Below are positions 20,172 to 29,137 of a stretch of DNA of 64,000 bases, one piece after another; position 1 is the stretch's first letter, and each line of letters starts with the position of its first letter. Origin of the DNA: Beduinella massiliensis. Its GTDB lineage: Bacteria; Bacillota; Clostridia; Christensenellales; Aristaeellaceae. The notes below the pieces were generated by a model, which saw nothing but the letters and a program-made list of their open reading frames with translations, made no database searches and was not told the DNA's origin. The position numbers and the translations under genes are program-made. The stretch is taken from positions 1,705,605-1,769,604 of the forward strand of contig NZ_LT963430.1 in NCBI RefSeq assembly GCF_900199405.1. Direction: 5' to 3'.

Positions 20172-21908
20172 CTAAGGGCGGCGTTCCGGGCTATAGGGCC
20201 CTAAATCCAGGATGACGCGTACGCCGCCCTCGCGCTTTGAAAGAATCCGGCAGGCGTTGGCGCCGGGATCGTTCAGACGAAGGCGCTTAAAGACGTTGTT
20301 GACGCCGATGCCGTGCGCGTGGGCGGAGGGAACGACGGACCCTGCGGCGACGGAGGCAAGACGCCGCTCCGGCGCGCCAATCCCGTCGTCGTCGATGCAT
20401 AGGAAAAGCTTTCCCTCCTGCTCATAGCTCGTCACCACGATCGTGCCCGGGCGGCCCAACGCTGCGAAACCGTGCACGATCGAATTTTCGATGATGGGCT
20501 GAAGAATCAGGCGCGGAACGGGATGCTCCATATGTGCGGCGGGCACGTAGACGCTGTACTCGAAAGGGTAAGAGGCGCGCATGCGCCGCAGCGCCACGTA
20601 AGCCTGCGCGCAGGCGAGCTCGTCCTTCAGAACGGCGGTTTCGTCGGTGCGGGCAATGCTGTAGTTGAGCAGCCTGCAAAGCGCGGTCAGCGCTTTCAGC
20701 GCGTCGTCTGAGCGGCCGTCCTTGACGAGACTTTGTATGCAGGCGAGGGTGTTGCCCAAAAAATGCGGGTGAATCTGGCCCTGAAGGACGTCGATTTCCA
20801 ACAGGCGCTGCTGCTTTAAAATGACCTGCTGTTCCGCGTTCAACCGTTTGACGCGGCCGATCATGTCGTCGATGCTGCGGGCAAGAACGCCGGTCTCATC
20901 GCTGCGGCGCATGCTGTCCGCGAGAGAAAGGTCGAGAGGATTGTCGGAGCTTTGTATCCGCGCCGCCATGCGTACGATGGGCCGGGTGTAGCGATGGGCC
21001 AGCAGCGCCAGAAGCGCGGTGAGCAGCAGCAGGTGCAGCGTGCCCATGAGGAGCGTTCGTGTGAGCAGGGGCGACACCGCCTTTTGCAGTGCGTGCTGCT
21101 GTGCCAGCGCCATCAGCGTCCAGTCCATGCATAGGTGGGTGCGGCGAAAAAACAGATAATCGCTGCCGCCGATGCGGCAGGACTCTGCGCCCATAGGCAG
21201 CGCCGCGAGCGAGATGAGCTCGTCCTCCAGGAGCTCACGGGGAATCTGCTTGTAGCTGGAGGAGACGGTGGTGTAATCGTCGCTGGTGGCGATGAGCCGC
21301 CCCTCGCCGGATAGGACGCACCAGGTGAGCGAGGCATCGTTGGTGGCGCGCAGGATGGAGGAGAGCATCGTCCGCAGGTTGATCTCCATGACGACGGCGG
21401 CGCTTTCATCGCCCAGGCGTACCGGTTTGTAGAGGGCGACGGTGCGGTCCAGCGTCAGCGGCGAGATATATGGCTCGGACCAGCGAAGCCCCTGATAGGT
21501 CGAGGCGGCGACCTCGTCGTAAAAGGGCTGAAAGTAGTCCCGGCCGAAGATTTCATAAGCTGCGGTGCGGTTGCAGTAGACGTCGCCGCCTTCCGTGATG
21601 CAAGCGACGGAGAGCACCTTGCCGGGGTTGCTGCTCTGAAAGCCGCTGAGCGCCTTTTGAATCCGCGTCGCGCTGGGCTCCATGACCTCCAGCGAGCTGG
21701 ACAGCGCGAGTAGATTCGCGTTGAGCCCCTCGGAATAGAGCCGCACGTAGTCCGCCGTACGGTCGAGCAGGATCGAGATGTCCTGCTTTTTTTGCGTCAA
21801 CAGCGCCTGTTTTGTGTCGTGAAAGCACCAGAATATCCAGCTTGCCAGCAGCAGCAGGGAAAGCAGGATGGACAGGAGCGCCAGTTTGGCGGAGAGGGTG
21901 CGGGGCAT
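20172..21908 (-). CDS. YesM-type sensor histidine kinase
   Basis: 578 residues from ATG 21908 (AAGGAAG 8 bases upstream); a GTG at 21915-21917 overlaps the regulator stop. Two membrane spans (about 10-30 and 285-310) flank an extracellular Cache-like sensor. A HAMP follows, then the His_kinase box with the phospho-acceptor in QIHPHFLGNTL and a HATPase domain (LILQPIIENSIVHGF, DDDGIG). Kinases of this class usually have NPHFLYN; here Asn is His and Tyr is Gly. It pairs with the AraC-type regulator encoded just upstream and most likely controls the divergent sugar importer. Confidence 0.92.
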   Translation of the reverse strand: MPRTLSAKLALLSILLSLLLLASWIFWCFHDTKQALLTQKKQDISILLDRTADYVRLYSEGLNANLLALSSSLEVMEPSATRIQKALSGFQSSNPGKVLSVACITEGGDVYCNRTAAYEIFGRDYFQPFYDEVAASTYQGLRWSEPYISPLTLDRTVALYKPVRLGDESAAVVMEINLRTMLSSILRATNDASLTWCVLSGEGRLIATSDDYTTVSSSYKQIPRELLEDELISLAALPMGAESCRIGGSDYLFFRRTHLCMDWTLMALAQQHALQKAVSPLLTRTLLMGTLHLLLLTALLALLAHRYTRPIVRMAARIQSSDNPLDLSLADSMRRSDETGVLARSIDDMIGRVKRLNAEQQVILKQQRLLEIDVLQGQIHPHFLGNTLACIQSLVKDGRSDDALKALTALCRLLNYSIARTDETAVLKDELACAQAYVALRRMRASYPFEYSVYVPAAHMEHPVPRLILQPIIENSIVHGFAALGRPGTIVVTSYEQEGKLFLCIDDDGIGAPERRLASVAAGSVVPSAHAHGIGVNNVFKRLRLNDPGANACRILSKREGGVRVILDLGPYSPERRP

Positions 21909-21913
21909 GGTCG

Positions 21914-22612
21914 TCACTTCCTTAGCTGGCCCGGGGTCATCCCGTACGCCTTTTGAAACAGCGCGGTGAAGTACTGCGGATTTTGAATGCCCACCTGCTG
22001 GGACACTTCGTATATCTTAAGGGGCGTGTGGAGCAGCAGCTCCCGGGCGCGCTTCATGCGAAGCGCGGTCAGATGGTCGCGAAAGCGCACCCCGGTCTGC
22101 TGATAAAAGAGGCTGCCGAGGTAGTTGGGCGACATCCCCACCTCCTCGGCGACGCTTTCCAGCGTCAGGTCTTCACCGAGGCGCGATTCTATTGTGCGAA
22201 GCGTGCGTTCCACCTCGTAACGATAGGCGGAATGCGCTTCCGGCTTGGTGAATCGCAGCAGCACCTCGCCCAGTTCTTCGTCGCTGTATTCGCCCTTCGT
22301 CAGGTATTCGGTTACGCCAAAGCGCATGGCGCGGCGCGCGTATTCAAAGTCGCAGTGCGCGGAAAGAATGACGAACCGCGCGTCCGGCACCAGCCCGCGC
22401 GCAAGGCTTATGAAACTCAGACCATCCAGCACGGGCATGCAGATATCCACCAGAATCAGATCCGGACGCAGCCCGGGAAGCTGCTCCAGCGCGCTTTTGC
22501 CGTCGCAGGCCTCTGCGACCCAGCGGCAATGATACTTTTCCCAGGGGAAGGCGCGCAGTCCCTTGAGAATGGGCAGGTCGTCGTCTATGCACATTACCTT
22601 CAGCAGCGCCAT
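21914..22612 (-). CDS. AraC-type response regulator (short YesN type)
   Basis: 232 residues. The receiver domain (1-120) has the acidic pair in CIDDD, the phospho-acceptor Asp in LILVDICMP and the conserved Thr/Ser region ILSAH, with Lys in YLTKGEY. The AraC helix-turn-helix (about 135-232) contains VAEEVGMSPNYLGSLF and VSQQVGIQNPQYFTALF. It lacks the long middle region seen in the second regulator of this window (496 residues). It is co-transcribed with the kinase gene, whose start overlaps this region. Confidence 0.93.
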   Translation of the reverse strand: MALLKVMCIDDDLPILKGLRAFPWEKYHCRWVAEACDGKSALEQLPGLRPDLILVDICMPVLDGLSFISLARGLVPDARFVILSAHCDFEYARRAMRFGVTEYLTKGEYSDEELGEVLLRFTKPEAHSAYRYEVERTLRTIESRLGEDLTLESVAEEVGMSPNYLGSLFYQQTGVRFRDHLTALRMKRARELLLHTPLKIYEVSQQVGIQNPQYFTALFQKAYGMTPGQLRK

Positions 22613-22648
22613 GTCGATCCCTCGCTCTTCGATGCTTTTCCTTACAAT

Positions 22649-22677
22649 ATTATGGCATGTTTTGCACGAAACGTAAA
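22649..22677 (-). promoter_or_regulatory. Promoter of the first two-component operon
   Basis: On the minus strand, TTTACG (22677-22672), a 17-base spacer and CATAAT (22654-22649). Confidence 0.55.
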
Positions 22678-22779
22678 GCGAGGCGCGCGCGTTCGTTGAT
22701 TATCTGCTTTTTTCGTTGGTCGTTATTCTTGCGATGCCCGCCTTCTTTTGCGAAAATAAGGACACGGGGGGATGACAAG

Positions 22780-23718
22780 ATGATCGATCGGCCTGCAAGG
22801 GAGCGCACAGCCGGGAAGCGCAGGAAGCTGCGAAGCTATCAAAAATCACTGCTGCTGATGAGCGTGCCCGGCATTCTCTTTTTTTTGATTTACAAGTATT
22901 ACCCCATGTACGGCGTTTTGATTGCCTTTAAAAACTTCAAAATCAAAAAGGGCATTTTAGGTTCGCCGTGGGCAGATCCGCTCTTTAAGAACTTCGACGC
23001 TTTTTTCAGCTCGCCCTACTGCGCGCAGGTGCTGGGCAATACGGTTTCCATCAGCCTCATGAAGCTCGTCATCGGTACGCTTTCCTGCATCGTCTTGGCC
23101 GTTCTTCTCAGCGAGGTGCGCAGCGAACGGTTCAAGCGCACGATTCAAACGGTGACGTACCTGCCGCACTTTCTCTCCTGGGTCATCATTTACGGCGTGA
23201 TTTACGCGCTGTTTTCGGAAAGTTCCGGGCTGATGAACGTCATGCGGCGGGCGGCGGGGCTGAATACGATCCCCGTGCTTACGAGCACGACGCTCTTTCA
23301 GCCGCTCCTAATCTTTACGGACGTGTGGAAGAGCTCGGGATGGGGGGCGATCGTCTACCTCGCGGCCATCGCGGGCATCGACCCCGGCCTTTACGAGGCG
23401 GCGGAGATCGACGGCGCCAGCCGCCTGCAGCGCGTATGGCACGTGACGCTCGCCTGTATCCGTCCGACGATCATCATCATGCTGATTTTGCGCCTGGGCA
23501 GCGTCATGGACGCGGGTTTCGACCAGATTTACAATCTGTACAATACGCAGGTGTATTCCGTCGCCGACATCATCGATACCTGGGTGTATCGCACGGGCCT
23601 GGAACAACTCAACTATGCGACGGCGACGGCCGTGGGTCTGTTTAAATCGGTCATCAGCACGGTGCTGGTGGTCGGGGTGAACGCCATCGCCCGGAGATGG
23701 GAGGAATCGCTGTGGTGA
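22780..23718 (+). CDS. Sugar ABC transporter permease (LplB type)
   Basis: 312 residues from ATG 22780, preceded by GGGGGGA. Six transmembrane helices, the N-terminal LLLMSVPGILFFLIYKYYPMYGVLIAFKNF typical of LplB/YtcP-type importers (quoted only as a family landmark in parts: PGILFFLIYKYYPMYG), and the EAA loop YEAAEIDGASRLQRVWHVTL that contacts the ATPase. No ATPase is encoded here, as is usual: a shared ATPase elsewhere drives such importers. It overlaps the second permease by 7 bases. Confidence 0.92.
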   Translation: MIDRPARERTAGKRRKLRSYQKSLLLMSVPGILFFLIYKYYPMYGVLIAFKNFKIKKGILGSPWADPLFKNFDAFFSSPYCAQVLGNTVSISLMKLVIGTLSCIVLAVLLSEVRSERFKRTIQTVTYLPHFLSWVIIYGVIYALFSESSGLMNVMRRAAGLNTIPVLTSTTLFQPLLIFTDVWKSSGWGAIVYLAAIAGIDPGLYEAAEIDGASRLQRVWHVTLACIRPTIIIMLILRLGSVMDAGFDQIYNLYNTQVYSVADIIDTWVYRTGLEQLNYATATAVGLFKSVISTVLVVGVNAIARRWEESLW

Positions 23719-24608
23719 ACGCCGGAAGAATGCGCGGCACCGGTAAGAAGCGCGCCCGGCTGGAGGCCTTCGACGTCGTAACGTGGGTCGTGCTGGCCGC
23801 GTTCGGCCTGTTGATCGCCTTTCCGCTCTATTACGTGGTTGCGCTCTCCTTTACGAGCTATACGCAGTACATCAAGAGCGCAGGCTTCGTGCTGCTGCCC
23901 AGTCCCGTCAGCCTGGACGGCTACGTGCAGTTCCTCACAAACCCGGCGGTCCCCAAGGCGTTTGGGGTGACGCTGTATCTGACGCTGTTCGGCACGGCGC
24001 TGAACATCCTGACGACCGCGATGTTCGCCTACCCGCTCAGCCGCCGGGAAATGCCCTGCCGAAAGTTTTTTACGCTGTTCGCGCTCTTCCCGATGCTGTT
24101 TTCCGGCGGGCTGATCCCGACGTTTTACGTCGTGCGCCAGACAGGCATCATGAACACCACCTGGGCCATGATCCTGCCGTACCTGATTTCGATTTACGAC
24201 ATGACGATCGTTCGTTCTTTCTTTCAGTCGCTGGACGACTCTTACGTGGAGGCGGCGCGCATCGACGGCGCGGGCGAGATGACGATCCTGTTTCGGGTCA
24301 TCATGCCCCTGTCCAAGCCCGTGCTGGCCACGGTGATCCTGATGTACGGCGTAGGGCACTGGAACTGCTTCTTCCCGGCGCTTTACTACGTGCGCAACGC
24401 GGATTTGCAGCCGCTGCAGGTCGTGCTGCGCGGAATCCTGAACGAAGCGCAATCCACGCTGGAGGAGGTCAACCCCGACGTGACCGCGGCCAGCCAGGCG
24501 ATGAAGCAGGCGGCGGTGGTGCTTTCCGCGCTGCCGGTGGTGATCGTCTATCCATTTCTGCAAAAGTACTTCACCCAAGGCATGATGCTGGGAGGAGTAA
24601 AGGGCTGA
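23712..24608 (+). CDS. Sugar ABC transporter permease (YtcP type)
   Basis: 298 residues. GTG 23712 is chosen because GGGAGG lies 7 bases upstream; GTG 23715 is also possible. Six membrane helices and the EAA loop YVEAARIDGAGEMTILFRV are clear, as is the family ending LQKYFTQGMMLGGVKG. It forms the heterodimeric channel with the preceding permease. Confidence 0.92.
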   Translation: MVNAGRMRGTGKKRARLEAFDVVTWVVLAAFGLLIAFPLYYVVALSFTSYTQYIKSAGFVLLPSPVSLDGYVQFLTNPAVPKAFGVTLYLTLFGTALNILTTAMFAYPLSRREMPCRKFFTLFALFPMLFSGGLIPTFYVVRQTGIMNTTWAMILPYLISIYDMTIVRSFFQSLDDSYVEAARIDGAGEMTILFRVIMPLSKPVLATVILMYGVGHWNCFFPALYYVRNADLQPLQVVLRGILNEAQSTLEEVNPDVTAASQAMKQAAVVLSALPVVIVYPFLQKYFTQGMMLGGVKG

Positions 24609-24634
24609 GGCCCTACAAAAAAGGAGGTTTCCCC

Positions 24635-26143
24635 ATGCGAAAACTTATCTCGGTGCTGTTGGCCCTGACGCTGCTGCCGGCGTGCGTCCTGCCCGCTCTG
24701 GCGGAGGCGGATCGCAGCGTCCCTTACACGGTCGTGACCTATCAGAGCTCCAGCCAGGGCCGCCAGCCGGACGAGAGCGACGACATCCTGAAGGTGCTGG
24801 AAGAAAAGTTCAATATCGACCTGCAGATGAACGTCATCACGAGCGAGTACGAAAGCAAGCTGAACTTGGAGGTGGCCAGCGGCAATACGCCGGACATCAT
24901 GAAGGTTTCCTCGGCGCAGTTCAGCGCCTTCCTGGATCAGGACCTGCTGCTGCCTATCGAGGACTACGTGGAATCCATGCCCAACATGCTTGTGCAGTAC
25001 CCGGACATTTTGTCCGACCCGACGCTGCGCGTCGACGGTCACCTGTACTTCCTCAAGGGCAATAAGAAGGAAATCGTCAAGAGCTACGACAGCCTGTGGA
25101 TTCGCAAGGACTGGCTGGACGCGCTGAACCTGCCCGTCCCCACGACGCTGGAAGAGCTTAAGCAGACAGCCATCGCCTTTGCTACGCAGGACCCGGATGG
25201 GAACGGCGTAAACGACACCTACGGCTATACCGGCCTGGGCGGCGTGGAAAACACCAGCGATCATTACGCGCTCAACCCGCTGCTGGGGGCCTTTGGCGTG
25301 GGCAGCAGCCACTATATTCTGAACGAGAAGGGCGAGTTGGTTTACTCCGCCGCGACGGACGCGTACCGAGACGCGCTCGCCTGGATTGCGGATTTTATCG
25401 CAACCGGTGCGGTCGATCCGGACATGATGCTCATGACCTCCTTTGACGCTGTGCGCGAAAAGGTTTACCGCAACCAGGTGGGCATGATGTACTTCTCCTG
25501 GGCGGAATTTGTCAAGCCCCCGTACGATCAGACGCTGAGGGAGATGACGCCGGACGCCGAGTGGATTCAGATTCCCGACGTGACCGGGCCTGCGGGCGCG
25601 TACGATTCCTGCTACGAAATCCCGGGCTACGCGACGAGCGGATGGGTGCTGTCCGCGGATTTGGCGGACGAGCCGGATAAGCTGAAGCGCGTTCTCGAAT
25701 ACCTCGACTATATCACCGCGGGCGAAGGGCTCGACCTCGTTTGCTACGGCATCAAGGGCGTACACTTCGATTACGGCGCGGATGGCGCGGTCGTGCCGAC
25801 GGACAGGATCGGTGAGGTCAGCTACGCCTGGCAGCACCAGGTGATGGGGCGAGACGAGATCACCTATCTGAGCACGAAGTTTCCGACCTGCCAGGAGGCC
25901 ATTCAGTTCGCGCGCGATCTCGACCGGGTAAACTGCTACAACAAGTATGTAGGCATCCCGGAGGGCCTTAACAAGTCGGATTTGATTCGCTATGTGTCTG
26001 AGGAGACGACGCGCTTCATTTACGGAACGCGCGCGCTGGATACGTTTGCGGATTTTGCGGATACCCTGTACAAGACCTACGGCCTGCAGCAGTACATCGA
26101 CATGGGCGCGCAAACGCTGAAGGAAGCGGGCATCATGAAGTAA
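24635..26143 (+). CDS. Extracellular solute-binding protein of the first sugar importer
   Basis: 502 residues with AAGGAGG 6 bases before ATG 24635. The signal peptide ends around ALPALAEA. A Cys follows LPA at residue 17, but Pro at the -2 position makes a lipobox doubtful. The mature part is a large SBP_bac_1 fold of the LplA type, with WIRKDWLDALNLPVPTTLEE typical of these receptors. The ligand is probably an oligosaccharide or glycoside. It is third in an operon with the two permeases and is followed by an FAD oxidoreductase. Confidence 0.9.
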   Translation: MRKLISVLLALTLLPACVLPALAEADRSVPYTVVTYQSSSQGRQPDESDDILKVLEEKFNIDLQMNVITSEYESKLNLEVASGNTPDIMKVSSAQFSAFLDQDLLLPIEDYVESMPNMLVQYPDILSDPTLRVDGHLYFLKGNKKEIVKSYDSLWIRKDWLDALNLPVPTTLEELKQTAIAFATQDPDGNGVNDTYGYTGLGGVENTSDHYALNPLLGAFGVGSSHYILNEKGELVYSAATDAYRDALAWIADFIATGAVDPDMMLMTSFDAVREKVYRNQVGMMYFSWAEFVKPPYDQTLREMTPDAEWIQIPDVTGPAGAYDSCYEIPGYATSGWVLSADLADEPDKLKRVLEYLDYITAGEGLDLVCYGIKGVHFDYGADGAVVPTDRIGEVSYAWQHQVMGRDEITYLSTKFPTCQEAIQFARDLDRVNCYNKYVGIPEGLNKSDLIRYVSEETTRFIYGTRALDTFADFADTLYKTYGLQQYIDMGAQTLKEAGIMK

Positions 26144-26216
26144 AGACGGTTCGCGGGGGGCGCCTTCCTGAAAGGGAAAGCTCCTCCCGGCCTCTTTAAA
26201 CGGAAGGATGGGTGCG

Positions 26217-27491
26217 ATGCAATTCGTACGGAACGTAAAAGACGGCGGGCATTACGACGTAATCGTTTGCGGCGCGGGGCCGGGCGGCTGTGCGGCGGCG
26301 ATCACGGCGGCCCGGCTGGGCAAGCGCGTGCTGCTCATCGACAGCGCGGGCTGCCTGGGCGGGTACTGGACGGGCGGACTGATGGGCATTTCGCTGGACA
26401 TGCCCGGGAAGGGCGGACTCCCGCGTGAAATCGTGGACGAGCTGACGGCAAGGCGTCAGGCACAGTGGGTAGACGGGGCCAGTTACACGTACGACATCGA
26501 GTCGATGAAGCGGCTTCTGGAGCGTCTCGCGTTCGATGCGGGCGTTCAGACGCTGCTCTACGCCCGCGTCACCGACGTGCGGATGGAGGGCAGGCGCATT
26601 GCGGCGGTGCTCGCGGACGGCATGACGTCTCAGGCGTTTACCGCGGACTGGTTCGTGGACGGCACCGGCCACGGCACGCTTGCCAGCCTTGCGGGATGCG
26701 GGTATGACATCGGTCATGAGGAAAGCGGCAGACAGCAGCCGGCAAGCCTCGAGGCGCTGGTCACCGGCGTGCCGGAGGCGCAGTGGCAAAGCGACATCCA
26801 CAACCGTGAGGTCAAGCGGCGGCTCAAGGCGCTGCTGCTGGAGATGGGGGTGGATTGCACGTACCCGATGCCGCTGCTCTTCCGGCTGGCTCCGCAAGGC
26901 CGCGTGTTCAAGCTGGCGATCAATCACCAGTACGACGTGGATGCGCGGGACGACTTTTCCGTTACGCGGGGCACGTTAGAGGCGCGCGCGGAGATTGGCC
27001 GTGCGGTCGAAGCGCTCAGGCGCCGCCCGGGTTGGGAGCAGTTTACGCTCGTGCAGACTGCGGAGCAGCTCGGCCTGCGAGACAACCGGCGCGTTCACGG
27101 GCTTTATGAGGTGACCGCAAGGGACGCGCTGGCCGGACGGCAGTTCGAGGACGCCGTGTCGCCGGTTCATTTTTCGATCGACGTGCACAAGCTCGCGCCG
27201 GATTACGTGCCCCCAAAGGAAGAACAAAATCTCCGGTTCAGGCCTTTTTCCATTCCGATGCGCAGCCTCATCCCGCGCGATGCGGACAACCTTTTCCTGA
27301 CCGGCCGGTGTATCAGCGGCGACTTTCTTTCGCACTCGGCATACCGCACGACCTGTACGGCCTGCGCGCTGGGGGAGGCCGTCGGCGTGGCCCTTGCCTC
27401 CCTTCGCGCTGGACGGGCGGCGGATACGGACGGACGGGCGGTGCACGCGCAGATGCTAAGCAGAGGTTACGCATTCGGGAATGAAAGCTGA
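26217..27491 (+). CDS. FAD-dependent oxidoreductase
   Basis: 424 residues from ATG 26217 (GGAAGG 9 bases upstream). The N-terminal Rossmann dinucleotide motif is VIVCGAGPGGCAAAITAARLG, followed by the CLGG...GGL region characteristic of the FAD_oxidored (PF12831) family, and the C-terminal FAD contact is NLFLTGRCISG. Members of this family often sit in carbohydrate-use loci with LplB/YtcP-type importers, and it is 73 bases from the binding-protein gene here. The substrate is unknown; a glycan- or sugar-acid-oxidising role is only inference. Confidence 0.85.
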   Translation: MQFVRNVKDGGHYDVIVCGAGPGGCAAAITAARLGKRVLLIDSAGCLGGYWTGGLMGISLDMPGKGGLPREIVDELTARRQAQWVDGASYTYDIESMKRLLERLAFDAGVQTLLYARVTDVRMEGRRIAAVLADGMTSQAFTADWFVDGTGHGTLASLAGCGYDIGHEESGRQQPASLEALVTGVPEAQWQSDIHNREVKRRLKALLLEMGVDCTYPMPLLFRLAPQGRVFKLAINHQYDVDARDDFSVTRGTLEARAEIGRAVEALRRRPGWEQFTLVQTAEQLGLRDNRRVHGLYEVTARDALAGRQFEDAVSPVHFSIDVHKLAPDYVPPKEEQNLRFRPFSIPMRSLIPRDADNLFLTGRCISGDFLSHSAYRTTCTACALGEAVGVALASLRAGRAADTDGRAVHAQMLSRGYAFGNES

Positions 27492-27551
27492 TGCGCGCGG
27501 ACGCCGCAGCAGGGCTTTAAAATAATTACGGGCAAGAATTTGGATTTGTGG

Positions 27552-27580
27552 TTGACGAATATCCCCGAGTGCGTTATAAT
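27552..27580 (+). promoter_or_regulatory. Promoter of rpsU
   Basis: TTGACG (27552-27557), a 17-base spacer, then a perfect TATAAT (27575-27580). Confidence 0.85.
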
Positions 27581-27656
27581 AAAGTGCACGGTTACCATCC
27601 GTTCCAAATCGTATCGGATGTGTTCGTCGAGATGAGCGGAGGGGAGGGATAACACC

Positions 27657-27830
27657 ATGTCTGAGATCCGAGTTCGGGAGAATGAATCCCTGGAAAGCGC
27701 TCTGAGGAGATTTAAGCGTTCATGCGCTCGTTCCGGCGTCATCGCTGAGGTCAGAAAGAGAGAGCATTACGAAAAGCCCAGCGTTAAGCGCAAGAAGAAG
27801 GCTGAGGCAGCCCGTAAGCGCAAGTACTAA
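27657..27830 (+). CDS. rpsU: 30S ribosomal protein S21
   Basis: 57 residues, start ATG 27657 with GGGAGGGAT upstream. The sequence begins [20 protein letters not shown] and continues with [19 protein letters not shown] and a Lys/Arg-rich tail ending RKRKY, all typical of bS21. The protein is needed for base pairing between the 16S anti-Shine-Dalgarno and messages. It has its own promoter and its own terminator and is therefore probably monocistronic. Confidence 0.98.
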   Translation: MSEIRVRENESLESALRRFKRSCARSGVIAEVRKREHYEKPSVKRKKKAEAARKRKY

Positions 27831-27841
27831 GCTTCGCATCC

Positions 27842-27873
27842 AAGACTCCATCGTCTTTTCGATGGAGTCTTTT
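27842..27873 (+). terminator. Intrinsic terminator of rpsU
   Basis: A perfect 12-bp stem (27842-27853 with 27860-27871) and a short T run. Confidence 0.85.
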
Positions 27874-27907
27874 GCTGTCATCGGCTCATTTGAATCGGAG
27901 GTTCTCT

Positions 27908-28918
27908 ATGCAGTACGCATTTTTGCTCTATCCGCACCCCAACGCGCGCTACCGCGCGTCGCTTTTGCAGCTCGCTAAGGCGGAGCTTTGCATGATGCTC
28001 GCCACGATGGGCCGCAGCATCGACGTGAGAAGCGAGGAAATCGGCGGCGCGCCCTTTCTGTGCTTTGAGACGGAAGCCTTTTCCCAGCGTGAATGGGCGC
28101 TCCTGTCGCAGCAGGCGGGCGTGTATCTGATGGCGCGCAGGGAAGGCGAGGCGTTTGTACCGCTCGCCCGCACGCACCCTTCCTATGTCGGGGAGGACAT
28201 GCCCGGCCTGCTCAAGTACAAGGGCAAGACGAACGAGATGTTCACGGATACGCTGCTGAGCATGGCGCTGACGCAAAGCGCTTTTGCCCTGAAGAGCGAC
28301 GCGAAGCTGACCTTCTGCGATCCGCTCTGCGGCAAGGGGACGGCGCTGTATCTGGCGCTCCGCCGAGGCTGGAATGCCTCCGGCGTGGACGCGGACAAGG
28401 CGGCCATCAAGGAGGCGGACGACTTTACCTGCCGCTACCTGGAATTTCACCGCCTCAAGCACCGGCGCACGGAGGGGACGCTCACCGTTCGCGGCAAGAC
28501 CGGCGGTCGCGAATCCAAATTCGTGTTTGCCGATACGCCCGAGCATTTTAAGGAAGGGGACACGCGCACGCTCAGGCTCATTCAGGGCGACACGCGCGAC
28601 CTGGACGTGCTGCTGCGGCCCGGCAGCGTGCATCTCATGGCGGCGGACCTGCCCTACGGCGTGCAGCACGGCCCGGCGGGCAAGGGCGTCAGCATCCTTT
28701 CGCTGCTCGAAAAGGCCGCGCCCGCGTGGTACGGCGCGCTCGCGCCCGGCGGAGCGCTGGCGGTTTCGTTCAATACCTACGTCACCCGCCGCACCGGCGT
28801 CGCAAAGGCTCTTTCAGCAGCCGGGTTCACGGTGGCGGAGGGGGGCGTTTTTGAGACGCTGGAGCACTGGGTCGAACAGGCGGTAAACCGCGACGTGGTG
28901 ATCGCAAAAAAAGCGTAA
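27908..28918 (+). CDS. Putative RNA methylase (TRM11-like, class I SAM-dependent)
   Basis: 336 residues from ATG 27908, with GGAGG 7 bases upstream. The SAM-binding motif is CDPLCGKGTALYLALRRGW, and the catalytic motif IV is ADLPYG, the form seen in TRM11/TRMG10-type guanosine methylases. A separate N-terminal part (1-115) may replace the THUMP domain, but I cannot see a clear THUMP. It stands alone between rpsU and rho. The target RNA is unknown. Confidence 0.75.
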   Translation: MQYAFLLYPHPNARYRASLLQLAKAELCMMLATMGRSIDVRSEEIGGAPFLCFETEAFSQREWALLSQQAGVYLMARREGEAFVPLARTHPSYVGEDMPGLLKYKGKTNEMFTDTLLSMALTQSAFALKSDAKLTFCDPLCGKGTALYLALRRGWNASGVDADKAAIKEADDFTCRYLEFHRLKHRRTEGTLTVRGKTGGRESKFVFADTPEHFKEGDTRTLRLIQGDTRDLDVLLRPGSVHLMAADLPYGVQHGPAGKGVSILSLLEKAAPAWYGALAPGGALAVSFNTYVTRRTGVAKALSAAGFTVAEGGVFETLEHWVEQAVNRDVVIAKKA

Positions 28919-29137
28919 ACGCATGAGCGTATAGATCGGCTCCTTTCGGCATACAATAGCTGTGACATGTTGATACCAACTTCAAGCTTCAGCGCGCATA
29001 TGGGGGGACGAGGCACTGGCCGCCGTCTTCCGTGACCTGCGCCGCGCCTCACCTTTCCGGCCCGCGTTTGACCGCACTGAAGTTTTCCATTGGTACGAGG
29101 TCACATCTTTGCGCCCCCGAGAGGAGCTGAATCCATT

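Noticed and set aside
28919-29137. A riboswitch or T-box in the rho leader
   Set aside because: No T-box sequence, no recognisable aptamer core and no terminator/antiterminator pair; only weak partial stems are visible.
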